The position numbers and the translations under genes are program-made. 64,000 nucleotides of DNA, taken from NCBI RefSeq assembly GCF_014644495.1, contig NZ_BMKU01000003.1, positions 306,690-370,689 of the forward strand, written 5' to 3'. The notes below the pieces were generated by a model. The model was not told the origin of the DNA. It did not search any database and was given only the letters and a program-made list of their open reading frames with translations. Positions 1 through 9,732 of the stretch are shown here, one piece after another. Every line of letters starts with the position of its first letter. Within the stretch, counting starts at the first letter, position 1. Source of the stretch: Pseudarthrobacter polychromogenes. Lineage in GTDB: Bacteria > Actinomycetota > Actinomycetes > Actinomycetales > Micrococcaceae.

Positions 1-434
1 CCAAGGCCACCGTCGCGGCGCTCCGCGACGCCGGCTTCACGGACGTCACGGTCATCGCCCGGAACGAGGTTGCCGGGCGGGCGCTGGCGGACCAGTACGG
101 CTTCAGGTGGCAGGAAGCGCTCGACGGCGGGACGGCGGACTTGATCATTAACGTCACCCCCATCGGTATGGCAGGAGGGATGGCAGGCGGGGCGGAAGCC
201 GACGCGCTCGCCTTCCCGCAGGAGGCCATCGACGCCGCCCGGGTGGTTTTCGACGTCGTGGCGCTGCCGGCCGAAACCCCGCTGATCAAGGCCGCACGGG
301 CCGCGGGAAAGCCGGTCATCACCGGTGCGGAGGTTGCCACCATCCAGGCCCTGGAACAGTTTGTCCTCTACACCGGCGTGCGGCCCACCGCTGAGCAGGT
401 GCGCGCTGCCGAGGAGTTCATGCGGGCCCAGTAG
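1..434 (+). CDS. aroE: shikimate dehydrogenase, 3' part (partial)
   Basis: The gene enters from the left edge; the reading frame begins at base 3 and ends at TAG 432-434. About 143 residues are visible. Shikimate dehydrogenase reduces 3-dehydroshikimate to shikimate with NADPH in aromatic amino acid synthesis. What is seen is the nucleotide-binding half: the strand-helix KATVAALRDAGFTDVTVIAR, then NVTPIGM, which matches the NxTPxGM signature of the family, then FDVVALPAETPLIKAAR and the closing helix with TGAEVATIQALEQF. The catalytic Lys/Asp of the N-terminal domain lies outside the window. The last 17 bases overlap the convergent methyltransferase gene. A quinate/shikimate paralogue is possible because the substrate domain is missing. 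Confidence 0.8.
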   Translation, partial: KATVAALRDAGFTDVTVIARNEVAGRALADQYGFRWQEALDGGTADLIINVTPIGMAGGMAGGAEADALAFPQEAIDAARVVFDVVALPAETPLIKAARAAGKPVITGAEVATIQALEQFVLYTGVRPTAEQVRAAEEFMRAQ

Positions 435-1689
435 CAGTTTCTTCGCGAGCAGTGCCCTGCGCCGGCTCCACCACAATGGCCACCCGGTCCTCCCCGATGC
501 GGGTCAGGACCAGGGTGGCTGTTTTGGTTCCGGCTTTTTTCCCGCCAGTGTTCTTTCCGCTTGGGAGGAGCTGCTTGCGGAGTTCCTCGGGCGTGACGGC
601 GGTACCGCGCTTCTTGATGTCCAGCACGCCGATGCCGTTGTCCTTCACCCAGGCCTTGAGCGCCTTGACGTTGTAGGGCATCACCTCCAGGACCTTGTAG
701 GCGCGCGCAAACGGCGTATCCACCAGTTCCGGCGCGCACACATAAGCGATGTGCTCATCCACCAGGTGTCCGCCCAGCTGCAGCGCCACGTCCGCCACCA
801 GCCCTGCACGGATCACCGCACCGTCCGGTTCGTAGAGGTAGCCTTCCACCGGGCCCACCGGAGCCGTGGGACCGGCGCCGAACTCTTCTCCGCTGGTCAG
901 CTCAGCGGCACCCTGGGCGCCGAGCACCAGCGCTGCCCGGCGGACTCCCGGCCGGCGCACTGCGTTGAACCACAGGGCCACCTCCGTCACATCCCCGGCC
1001 ACGGAGACCCACTGCGCTTCGCAGCTTGCCGGAACGGAATCGTGCGGCATGCCCGGCCCCATCTTGACCCCCACGGCCAGGCCGGAGGCCGCCAGGTCCT
1101 CAACGAAGGACAAGGGCGGGGAAAAAGCCTCGGGGTCCCAGATCCGCTTGGTGCCCGACGTGGAAGTGACACGTCGCGCCGGGTCCAGCCAGACGCCGTC
1201 GACCCCGTCCAGCGGCACGGCCGTGGCGTCCGCATGGACCACGGTGGCGTTGGGGAACGGGATCAGGTTGACGGTGGCGCAGGCTGCCGTGGTCTCGTCC
1301 ATCTCCACGGCGGTGACGTTGATGTCCATGGAAGCCAGCGCCAGGGAGTCCGCGGCCAGCCCGCAGCCCAGGTCTGCAACGTGGCTGATTCCGGCCTCCG
1401 CGAACCGCTGCGCGTGGCGTGCGGCAACGTTGAGCCGGGTTGCCTGTTCCAGTCCGGCCTGGGTGAACAGCATGCTCCGGGCAAACTCGCCGAACTTTGC
1501 GGCCGCCCTGGTGCGGAGCCTGGACTGGGTCAGGACGGCGGAGACCAGTTCAGGGGAGTGGCCGGCCTTGCGGAGGGCCGAGTTCAGCTCGAAGGATTTC
1601 TCCTCCTGGTAAGGGCCCAGGGACGCCAGAAGCTCCCAGCCTTCCGGGGTGAGCAGTGGTGCAATCTGGTCCTGGGGAGCTTGAGCCAT
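418..1689 (-). CDS. class I SAM-dependent methyltransferase with THUMP-like C-terminal domain
   Basis: A 423-residue protein. Residues about 100-135 hold the SAM-binding motif I (VADLGCGLAADSLALAS) followed by an acidic ribose-binding stretch (VTAVEMDE); VWLDPARR near residue 165 is the post-motif in which DPxR replaces the usual DPPY. The C-terminal part, with VKALKAWVKDNGIGVLDIKKRG, resembles the THUMP-like domain found in actinobacterial members. The family is presumed to act on RNA, but no substrate is established. The ATG at 1689-1687 was chosen because a TAGGCT -10 box (1702-1697) ends seven bases upstream and there is no ribosome-binding site, which suggests a leaderless message. The reading frame stays open far upstream, but that part overlaps other genes and looks non-coding. 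Confidence 0.75.
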   Translation of the reverse strand: MAQAPQDQIAPLLTPEGWELLASLGPYQEEKSFELNSALRKAGHSPELVSAVLTQSRLRTRAAAKFGEFARSMLFTQAGLEQATRLNVAARHAQRFAEAGISHVADLGCGLAADSLALASMDINVTAVEMDETTAACATVNLIPFPNATVVHADATAVPLDGVDGVWLDPARRVTSTSGTKRIWDPEAFSPPLSFVEDLAASGLAVGVKMGPGMPHDSVPASCEAQWVSVAGDVTEVALWFNAVRRPGVRRAALVLGAQGAAELTSGEEFGAGPTAPVGPVEGYLYEPDGAVIRAGLVADVALQLGGHLVDEHIAYVCAPELVDTPFARAYKVLEVMPYNVKALKAWVKDNGIGVLDIKKRGTAVTPEELRKQLLPSGKNTGGKKAGTKTATLVLTRIGEDRVAIVVEPAQGTAREETATGPA

Positions 1690-1743
1690 GGGTTCCAGCC
1701 TAGTGGAGGAGCGGCATGCCGGCGGGCCGATAGTGTTGAAGCC

Positions 1744-2115
1744 ATGAAAGACAGTGCAGGTACCCCGCAGTCCCGCCAGCACCACCCCGGGGGCCTGGCG
1801 CGGTTCGCCCGCCCGGCACTGATTGCCAGCGCCGTGGTTGCCGTGGTGTGTATCGCGCTTCTGGTGATCATCTTCTTCCTGGATGCCTTCAACGCCACCG
1901 TCTATTCGGTGGGCGGCAGCAGCATCCAGGACGACACGCAGGAGGCCCAGGACATCCGCGGGCTGTACGCCGGAGCCCGCGCGGGCAGCATCTTCTTCCT
2001 GGTTGTATCGCTCATGGTGGCCGCGGCTGCCGCGGTGCTGCTTTACCGCGGGCGGAACTCGGCCGGAGAGGGCGACGGCGGAGAGGACGTCGACTTTGAG
2101 GACCTGGGCCGCTGA
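1744..2115 (+). CDS. small two-helix membrane protein
   Basis: A 123-residue protein of unknown function. Two hydrophobic helices are evident, about residues 25-47 (ALIASAVVAVVCIALLVIIF) and 80-100 (IFFLVVSLMVAAAAAVLLY), with a polar segment between them and an acidic tail (GDGGEDVDFEDL). The start ATG lies seven bases after TAGTGT (1731-1736), so a leaderless message is likely. It is divergent from the methyltransferase gene, and its 3' end overlaps the convergent EamA exporter gene by 73 bp. I do not recognise the family; similar short proteins are common next to housekeeping genes in Arthrobacter. Confidence 0.6.
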   Translation: MKDSAGTPQSRQHHPGGLARFARPALIASAVVAVVCIALLVIIFFLDAFNATVYSVGGSSIQDDTQEAQDIRGLYAGARAGSIFFLVVSLMVAAAAAVLLYRGRNSAGEGDGGEDVDFEDLGR

Positions 2116-2975
2116 GGTGCTGTGCCGCCGGTACTGGTCAGCAGGACCCCTGAAATAACCAAGATGCCGCCCATGACCTGGGGGACCGTGATGGGCTGGC
2201 CCAGGACGACCGTGATGATGGCGGTAAACACGGCGATGAGGTTGAGGTAGTTCCCGGCGTTTGCAGCGGTGGTGCGTTTGAGCGCCAGGTTCCACAGCAG
2301 GTAGGAACCCAGCGAGGGGAAGAGGACGATGTAGGCCAGCGACCAGCTTTCGGAGGCCGTGGCTGGAAGCCCGGCCCCCGTGGCCATTGCAAAGGGGACC
2401 AGGACAACAGCCGCCATGGCCACCTGAACCGCGGTGGACGTGATCGCCGGGACGGACAGCCTGCGGGCCGTGATCGTGTAGAAGCCCCACACGGTGATGG
2501 CCGCGACGATCAGCAGCTCACCGGCATTGATCGAGAAGGTCAGCAGCCGCTGTAGGTCGCCTCCGGTGAGCACCAGCAGGACTCCGCAGAGGCCCAGGGC
2601 AATCCCTGCCCAACCCAGCGGGCGCGGCCTGTCCCGGAGCAGGACCACGGCCAGGACCGTGATTAGGGCGGGGTTCGCTGCGGTCACCAGCGAAGCGTTC
2701 AGGGCCGAGGTGTGCCCCAGCGCGCTGTACAGCAGCAGGGTGTAGGCGCTCATGCCCAGGCAGCTCAGAAGCAGGAGCACCGGCCAATGGCTCAGCACGG
2801 CGCGCCAGTCCGGTTTTTCCACCAGCTGCGCCAGGACCAGCAGCGGCACAGCGGCCAGGGCCCACCGCCAGAACGTCAGCTGCAGCGGCTGCATGGTCTC
2901 CATGGCAGCCTGTCCTACAACAAAGTTGCCCGCCCAGAAGAGGGTGGCAAGAATCAGGTAAACGGCGGCTCGCAC
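2043..2975 (-). CDS. EamA/DMT-family exporter
   Basis: A 310-residue inner-membrane protein with about ten hydrophobic helices arranged as two five-helix EamA repeats: residues about 1-135, starting AAVYLILATLFWAGNFVVG, and about 150-285 with AITVWGFYTITAR. The motif FWAGNFVVGQAAMETMQPLQ is typical of the first helix and loop of drug/metabolite transporters. The substrate is unknown; relatives export amino acids or other metabolites. The last 24 residues are Pro/Ser/Arg-rich and lie antisense to the neighbouring small membrane gene, so the C-terminus adds no membrane segment. The start is an ATG and the gene stands alone. Confidence 0.85.
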   Translation of the reverse strand: MRAAVYLILATLFWAGNFVVGQAAMETMQPLQLTFWRWALAAVPLLVLAQLVEKPDWRAVLSHWPVLLLLSCLGMSAYTLLLYSALGHTSALNASLVTAANPALITVLAVVLLRDRPRPLGWAGIALGLCGVLLVLTGGDLQRLLTFSINAGELLIVAAITVWGFYTITARRLSVPAITSTAVQVAMAAVVLVPFAMATGAGLPATASESWSLAYIVLFPSLGSYLLWNLALKRTTAANAGNYLNLIAVFTAIITVVLGQPITVPQVMGGILVISGVLLTSTGGTAPQRPRSSKSTSSPPSPSPAEFRPR

Positions 2976-3018
2976 CCGGCAAATCTACACGTCCCCATGT
3001 TCCGCCCACGACGAAACT

Positions 3019-3045
3019 CTGGCACTCGCCTTGACCGAGTGCTAA
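3019..3045 (+). promoter_or_regulatory. CIRCE operator 1 upstream of groES
   Basis: CTGGCACTC, nine bases, then GAGTGCTAA: the CIRCE consensus TTAGCACTC-N9-GAGTGCTAA with two mismatches, both in the left arm. It overlaps the -35 hexamer and spacer of the groES promoter. CIRCE is the binding site of the HrcA heat-shock repressor. Confidence 0.85.
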
Positions 3046-3059
3046 CCCTTGCATACAGT
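3031..3059 (+). promoter_or_regulatory. groES-groEL promoter
   Basis: TTGACC (3031-3036), a 17-base spacer, then TACAGT (3054-3059). The -35 lies inside CIRCE 1 and the predicted start of transcription falls at the left arm of CIRCE 2, so HrcA bound at either site would block polymerase. Confidence 0.7.
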
Positions 3060-3064
3060 CTGTA

Positions 3065-3091
3065 TTAGCACTCTCCCTAGGAGGGTGCTAA
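3065..3091 (+). promoter_or_regulatory. CIRCE operator 2 upstream of groES
   Basis: TTAGCACTC, nine bases, GGGTGCTAA: CIRCE with one mismatch in the right arm. It lies at or just after the predicted transcription start, 19 bases after operator 1. Confidence 0.9.
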
Positions 3092-3202
3092 TACATGAAG
3101 AGCTGCCAGCCAGGCTGCTGCCGGCACCGCGACGACGGTTTGCCAGCCACGGCGGAAAGCTTTCCAGTCCACGAATTTGCTGACGAAGAAGGAGAGGTCC
3201 GA

Positions 3203-3496
3203 GTGTCGGTCTCTATTAAGCCTCTTGAGGATCGTATTGTTGTCCGCCCGCTCGAAGCCGAGCAGACCACGGCTTCCGGCCTGGTGATCCCGGACTCCGC
3301 ACAGGAGAAGCCGCAGGAAGGCGAAGTTGTTGCAGTAGGCCCCGGCCGCTTCGAAGACGGCAACCGCGTTCCCGTCGACGTAGCCGTTGGCGACGTCGTC
3401 ATCTACTCCAAGTACGGCGGAACCGAAGTCAAGACCGGCGGCACCGAGTACCTCGTGCTCTCCGCCCGCGACGTCCTGGCGATCGTCGTAAAGTAA
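3203..3496 (+). CDS. groES: co-chaperonin GroES (Hsp10)
   Basis: A 97-residue protein, the normal length for GroES, which caps the GroEL chamber in ATP-dependent protein folding in the cytoplasm. The start is GTG 3203, preceded by AAGGAGAG at 3189-3196, and it opens [20 protein letters not shown], the conserved first strand. The mobile loop [20 protein letters not shown] that contacts GroEL and the closing [14 protein letters not shown] region are intact. The frame is open upstream to about 3095, but that part does not match the family. It is followed after 77 bp by groEL and controlled by the two CIRCE sites. Confidence 0.97.
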   Translation: MSVSIKPLEDRIVVRPLEAEQTTASGLVIPDSAQEKPQEGEVVAVGPGRFEDGNRVPVDVAVGDVVIYSKYGGTEVKTGGTEYLVLSARDVLAIVVK

Positions 3497-3561
3497 CTCT
3501 CCGGATCCCCGTGCCGCTGGTCATGCTCTCTGCTGGTCAGCTGCGCGGGGTTCTGTCTTGA

Positions 3562-5184
<1,623 letters not shown>

Positions 5185-5259
5185 TCCCCACCGGCTCCCA
5201 AGTCTCGCTTCGCTCGACTTGGGTCCCTCGCCGGCGTGGGCCAAGCCTGTCACCACAAG

Positions 5260-5292
5260 AAACCGGTCCAGCATCCGCTGGACCGGTTTTTT
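5260..5292 (+). terminator. groESL intrinsic terminator
   Basis: A perfect 13-bp stem (arms 5260-5272 and 5277-5289) with a four-base ATCC loop that runs into a T tract. It ends the groES-groEL transcript and separates it from the convergent reductase gene. Confidence 0.93.
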
Positions 5293-5304
5293 GCGCCTTG
5301 CAGA

Positions 5305-5907
5305 CTAGGTTCCCGGCATGTTCTGCGTCTCCACGTCGCCCGCGCGCTCGTAGACCAGCGACACCGCCCCCTTCGGGAAGCTGCGGGCCGGCTCCGCCAG
5401 GCGGTAGGAGGCGGGGACGGTCCCTGCGTCGAAGAGGCGCTTGCCCTGGCCGAGGACCACCGGATAGAGCCAGAGATGGAGGCGGTCGAGCATGTTTGCT
5501 GCGAGCAGCGAACGGATGAGAACGCCGCTGCCGAACATGTGCACCTGCCCGTACCCGTCGCGGAGCCTGCCCGCGGCCGTGGCATCCGGCAGCACCGACG
5601 TGCCTGCCCAGGCGGGATCCGCCAGGCTGCTCGAGACGACGAACTTGGGCACCCGGTTGAGTATCCCGCCGATGTCCCCGGACTGGTGTGGCCAGTAGCC
5701 CGCGAAGATGTCGTAGGTTTTCCGGCCGAGCAGCAGGGCGTCCATGTGGCTGACTTCGGACTCGATGGCCGCCTCAGCCTCCTCGTCGGAGACCGGCGCC
5801 TGCCAGCCACCAAAGGCGAAGCCGCCCTCCGTGTCTTCTTCGCTGCCGCCGGGCCCCTGGTAGACGCCGTCCAGGGTAAGGAACAGGTTCGCAACGATGA
5901 GTCCCAT
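5305..5907 (-). CDS. dihydrofolate reductase family (RibD C-terminal domain) protein
   Basis: A 200-residue protein of the DHFR/RibD_C fold, NADPH-dependent reductases with mostly unknown substrates. The family opening is clear (GLIVANLFLTLDGVYQGPGG), followed by LLLGRKTYDIFAGYWP (the nucleotide-binding GRxTY element), KFVVSSSL, GYGQVHMFGSGVLIRSLL and LHLWLYPVVLGQGKRLF. The ATG at 5907-5905 lies six bases after CAGACT (5919-5914), and there is no ribosome-binding site, so the message is probably leaderless. It is divergent from ligB. It is unlikely to be FolA itself: the sequence follows the RibD_C branch. Confidence 0.85.
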   Translation of the reverse strand: MGLIVANLFLTLDGVYQGPGGSEEDTEGGFAFGGWQAPVSDEEAEAAIESEVSHMDALLLGRKTYDIFAGYWPHQSGDIGGILNRVPKFVVSSSLADPAWAGTSVLPDATAAGRLRDGYGQVHMFGSGVLIRSLLAANMLDRLHLWLYPVVLGQGKRLFDAGTVPASYRLAEPARSFPKGAVSLVYERAGDVETQNMPGT

Positions 5908-5987
5908 CCGTCCAGTCTGGGACAGTGCTCCAGCGCTGTCCAGCAATCCGGAACTGCCCGGGCAGGCGGGCGTGGCAGACTGATGCC

Positions 5988-7508
5988 ATGCTGCTCGACG
6001 AGCTTGTGAAAACCACGGATAAGGTCGCATCCACGCGCTCCCGGCTCGCGAAGGTGGACGCGCTGGCAGACCTGTTGCGCCGGCTGGAGCCCGGGGAGAT
6101 CGCCACCGCCGTCGGCTTGCTCACCGCCAGGCCGCGCCAGGGCCGGGTGGGGGTGGGCTGGCGCGGGATGTCCGCGGCCATGGGGGAGCCCGCCGCGGAA
6201 CCCCGCCTTACCGTCGCCGACCTTGACGCGGCTTTGGACCGGCTGCTTGCCACCGGCGGCGCCGGGTCTGCGGCGGAGCGCGCCGCCACCCTCCGGACGC
6301 TCACGGCGGCAGCCACCGAACGCGAGCAGGCTTTCATCGCCGGCGTCATGCTCGGGGAGCTGCGCACGGGTGCGCTTGAGGGGGTGCTGACGGATGCCGT
6401 TGCCCGGGCCTCTGACCGGCCTGTCGACTCCGTGCGCCGCGCAGCGATGCTCTCCGGTGACCTCGGCGAAACAGCCCTGCTGGCCATCACGGGCACGGCA
6501 GCCCAGCTCGACGCCGTCGGCCTCGTGGTGGGCCGGCCCGTCCAGCCGATGCTTGCCTCCACCGCGGCCAACGCCGGCGCCGCGCTTGAGGCGACGGGCG
6601 AAGCGTCCGTGGAGTACAAGCTCGACGGCGCCCGCATCCAGGTGCACCGCTCCGGCGACGACGTGGGCATCTACACACGCACCTTGGCCGACGTGACCCA
6701 CCGGCTGCCCGAGGTGGTGGAGGTGGTGCGCGCGCTGCCGGTGCGCAACGTGATCCTGGACGGCGAGACCCTGGCCCTCGACGAGGACGGCGGCCCCCGG
6801 CCGTTCCAGGAGACCATGTCCCGGTTCGGGGCGGACGCGGCACGGACCACGGTGCTGCATCCCTGGTTCTTCGACGTGCTGCACATCGACGGGCGCGACC
6901 TCCTGGACGAACCGCTGTCCACGCGCATCGGCGTGCTGGAGCGGATCGCCCCGGAGCACCGGATTCCGGGGGAGATCACGGCGGACCCGGGTGTTGCGGA
7001 AAGGGTCTCGCGCGATGCGCTCGCCGCGGGCCACGAGGGCGTGGTGGTGAAGGCGGTGGGATCGGCCTACACCGCCGGCAGGCGCGGTTCCAACTGGATC
7101 AAGGTGAAGCCGGTGCTGACCTACGATCTCGTGGTCCTTGCCTGCGAGTGGGGGTCGGGCCGCCGCACAGGACTGCTCTCCAACCTGCATCTCGGAGCCC
7201 TCGATCCGGCCGGCGAGTTCGGTGAACCCGGCGGCTGCGTCATGGTGGGCAAGACCTTCAAAGGCCTCACCGATGCGCTGCTGCACTGGCAGACGGAGAG
7301 GTTCCAGGAGCTTGAGGTCCGGCGCACGGCCGGTACGGTCTGGATGGAACCCGTCACCGTGGTGGAGATCGCCATCGACGGTGTGCAGCAGTCCCCGCGC
7401 TATCCCGGCGGGATAGCGCTCCGGTTCGCCCGCGTCAAGCGGTACCGCGAGGACAAAACGGCCGCGGAAGCGGACACCATACAGACGCTGCGCGGACTGC
7501 TTCGTTAG
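5988..7508 (+). CDS. ligB: ATP-dependent DNA ligase (LigB type)
   Basis: A 506-residue ligase that seals nicks using ATP, accessory to the NAD-dependent LigA. Residues 1-180 form an N-terminal DNA-binding domain; the nucleotidyltransferase motif I is EYKLDGARIQ with the adenylated lysine at 211; later motifs are LDGETLAL (III), FFDVLHIDG, EGVVVKAVGSAY (IV) and WIKVKP (V). The C-terminal OB fold runs from about 390. Order and length match mycobacterial LigB, which is a dispensable ligase in that genus. The start ATG 5988 lies six bases after CAGACT; upstream in-frame codons are less likely. Confidence 0.92.
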   Translation: MLLDELVKTTDKVASTRSRLAKVDALADLLRRLEPGEIATAVGLLTARPRQGRVGVGWRGMSAAMGEPAAEPRLTVADLDAALDRLLATGGAGSAAERAATLRTLTAAATEREQAFIAGVMLGELRTGALEGVLTDAVARASDRPVDSVRRAAMLSGDLGETALLAITGTAAQLDAVGLVVGRPVQPMLASTAANAGAALEATGEASVEYKLDGARIQVHRSGDDVGIYTRTLADVTHRLPEVVEVVRALPVRNVILDGETLALDEDGGPRPFQETMSRFGADAARTTVLHPWFFDVLHIDGRDLLDEPLSTRIGVLERIAPEHRIPGEITADPGVAERVSRDALAAGHEGVVVKAVGSAYTAGRRGSNWIKVKPVLTYDLVVLACEWGSGRRTGLLSNLHLGALDPAGEFGEPGGCVMVGKTFKGLTDALLHWQTERFQELEVRRTAGTVWMEPVTVVEIAIDGVQQSPRYPGGIALRFARVKRYREDKTAAEADTIQTLRGLLR

Positions 7509-7615
7509 CAGTTGTGCCGGTTCGTCTGCGGGCGTACCGTGACGCTTAAGTACCTCAGCGTCCAGCGCGCGGCCGTATACGGACGGCTGGACGGATGGTG
7601 TCCGAGGAGGCCGGA

Positions 7616-9259
7616 GTGTCAACTGAAACGGGCATTGACGAAGGGCGGTCCGCGTTCCGGGAACATCGCTGGACTGACGCTTCCAGGAGCTACGCCGACG
7701 CGGACAGGCGCGGCGGACTCCCCGCAGCCGACCTTGAGCGGCTGGCAACGGCCGAAATCCTGACCGGCAACACCACCACGGGCCTGGACACCCTCACCCG
7801 CGCGCACGAGGAATACCTGATTGTCGGCGATGTCACCGGTGCGATGCGGTGCGCGGTGTGGTTGGGTATGCACCTGCTGAACCTTGGCGAAACGGCCAGG
7901 AGCGCGGGCTGGTTTGCGCGGGGTAAGACGCTGGTGGATGAGCTTGATGAACCGGGTCCGGTGGCGGGCTTGCTGCTGTTTCCCGTCGCGCTGGGAAAAC
8001 TCTACGGCGGTGACGCCGCAGGCGCGCTGCAGCTTTTCACCGAAGCGGGCTCTTTCGCCCGGCAGTTCCAGGACAGGGACCTGGCCGCGCTGGCCCTTCT
8101 CGGAACCGGACAGGCAACGCTGATGCTGGGACGTGCGGAGGAGGGCCTGGGGATGTTCGATGAAGTCATGGTGGCCGTTACCGCGGGGGAGCTGTCCCCG
8201 GTACCTTCAGGAATCATCTATTGTGCGGTGATTGGCAATTGCCACCTGGCCTTTGACCTGGAGAGGGCGCTTCAGTGGACGGTGGCGCTGGACCGCTGGT
8301 GCAGGGCACGGCCCGACATGGTGGCGTTCAGCGGCCAGTGCCAGTCCCACCGCGCCGAGCTCTTCCGGCTGCACGGGGCATGGGCCGAAGCGCTCAAGGC
8401 AGCTGCCGCGGCTCAGGGACTTGCCGCCACGGGTGATCCCCAAGCACTTTTCGGCGGTTTCTACCAGCAGGGCGAAGTGGAGCGCCTCGCCGGGAAGCTG
8501 GACGCTGCGGAGGAATGCTACCGGCAGGCTGCCCGAAGCGGGTGGGAACCGCAGCCAGGCCTGGCACTCCTCCTGCTGGCCCGCGGAGAGGCGCGGCAGG
8601 CGCAGTCGATGATCCGACGGGCGGAGAAGATTGCGGATGCGGCCACCCGCTGCCACCTGCTGCCGGCGCTGGTGGAAATCGAGCTGGCCGCGGGCGATCC
8701 CGAGGCGGCGCGGCGGAGTGCGGACGAGCTGGAAAGCATTGCCAGGGACCACCCCAAACCCATGCTCCAGGCCGTCGCCGACCAGGCTGACGGGGCGGTC
8801 CGGCTCACCGAAGGTGATGCCGCCGGCGCCTCGCAATCCCTGCGGAAAGCCTGGAGGGTGTGGCAGCACCTGGGCGTTCCCTACGAGGCAGCCCGCTGCC
8901 GGGCACTGATCGGGCGTACGTGCCGCGACCTGGGAGATGAGCCTTCGGCGCTGATGGACTTCGAAGCTGCACATGCGGAATTCCTGGAGCTGGGGGCAGC
9001 GCCCGCCGCCGCCTGGGCGGCCTCCCTGATGCGGGCAGGCACCGACGAAGGGGCAGGCACCGCCGGGCCGTTGACCCCGAGGGAAAATGAAGTGCTCCGG
9101 CTGGTGGCGTCAGGAAAAGGGAACCGCGCCATAGCCGCGGAGCTCTACCTCAGTGAAAAGACCGTGGCGCGCCACATCAGCAATATCTTCCTCAAGCTGG
9201 GCCTGTCCTCCAGGGCAGCCGCAACCAGCTACGCCTATGAGCACGGGCTGGCCGGGTAG
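7616..9259 (+). CDS. TPR-repeat transcriptional regulator with LuxR-type HTH
   Basis: A 547-residue cytoplasmic regulator. Most of the chain is helical repeat with a TPR-like pattern (LAALALLGTGQATLMLGRAE and similar segments), with no recognisable P-loop. Residues about 480-547 are a LuxR/GerE DNA-binding domain: PLTPRENEVLRLVASGKGNR, then the recognition helix SEKTVARHISNIFLKLG. The GTG at 7616 was chosen over the in-frame ATG at 7595 because GAGGAGG sits six bases before it. The SemiSWEET-like/monooxygenase pair follows after 92 bp, so it may control that pair, although the second gene has its own -10 box. The ligand is unknown. Confidence 0.85.
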   Translation: MSTETGIDEGRSAFREHRWTDASRSYADADRRGGLPAADLERLATAEILTGNTTTGLDTLTRAHEEYLIVGDVTGAMRCAVWLGMHLLNLGETARSAGWFARGKTLVDELDEPGPVAGLLLFPVALGKLYGGDAAGALQLFTEAGSFARQFQDRDLAALALLGTGQATLMLGRAEEGLGMFDEVMVAVTAGELSPVPSGIIYCAVIGNCHLAFDLERALQWTVALDRWCRARPDMVAFSGQCQSHRAELFRLHGAWAEALKAAAAAQGLAATGDPQALFGGFYQQGEVERLAGKLDAAEECYRQAARSGWEPQPGLALLLLARGEARQAQSMIRRAEKIADAATRCHLLPALVEIELAAGDPEAARRSADELESIARDHPKPMLQAVADQADGAVRLTEGDAAGASQSLRKAWRVWQHLGVPYEAARCRALIGRTCRDLGDEPSALMDFEAAHAEFLELGAAPAAAWAASLMRAGTDEGAGTAGPLTPRENEVLRLVASGKGNRAIAAELYLSEKTVARHISNIFLKLGLSSRAAATSYAYEHGLAG

Positions 9260-9351
9260 GCTGCCTGCAGATAAATACCCACGACCCGTCCGGAGCGGGT
9301 TACATACTTCGGCCGACGCGGAGGGGAAGGCTGCGCCCGTAGCCTCGAAAC

Positions 9352-9732
9352 ATGAACCTTCCCGTGCTCGCCGGAACCGTCTCGACGGTGCTCTTTGCCG
9401 TCGGTATGCTGCCGATGCTTTTGAAGGCTGCCCGCACCAAGGACCTTGCGTCATACAGCCTGGGCAATTTGGTGCTGAGCAACGTGGCCAACGCAGTGCA
9501 CTCGATCTACGTTTTCAACCTTCCTGCAGGTCCCATCTGGGTCCTCCACCTGGCCTACGTCCTGGCATCCGCCCTGATGCTGGCATGGTGGCTGCGCTAC
9601 AGGGAAACGGGGCACGAAACAGCAGCCAGCACCGCAGCTGCCGGCATCACAGCAGAAAGTGCGTCGGCCGGCAGCCCAGCGGGAGGGTTCAGCCTTAAGA
9701 ATCCACTTGCTATAAAAGGAGCGCGGCCATGA
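9352..9732 (+). CDS. three-helix PQ-loop/SemiSWEET-like membrane protein
   Basis: A 126-residue protein. Three helices occupy about residues 5-90: a first helix ending LPMLLKAARTKDLASYSLGN, which is the proline-containing PQ-loop pattern, a second with LSNVANAVHSIYVFNLPAG, and a third with WVLHLAYVLASALMLAWWL. This matches a half-transporter of the SemiSWEET type, which dimerises to move small sugars, but the substrate here is unknown. The tail is Ala/Ser-rich. The ATG lies six bases after TAGCCT (9340-9345), so it is probably leaderless. Its TGA overlaps the ATG of the monooxygenase gene (ATGA), which implies coupled translation. Confidence 0.7.
   Translation: MNLPVLAGTVSTVLFAVGMLPMLLKAARTKDLASYSLGNLVLSNVANAVHSIYVFNLPAGPIWVLHLAYVLASALMLAWWLRYRETGHETAASTAAAGITAESASAGSPAGGFSLKNPLAIKGARP

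Noticed and set aside
418..2490. 690-codon extension of the methyltransferase frame
   Set aside because: Upstream of 1689 it runs antisense through the small membrane gene and the EamA exporter gene; the -10 box before ATG 1689 supports the shorter protein.
5250..7748. 832-codon minus-strand frame across ligB
   Set aside because: Its last part lies out of frame over the DHFR-like gene and the rest is antisense to ligB.
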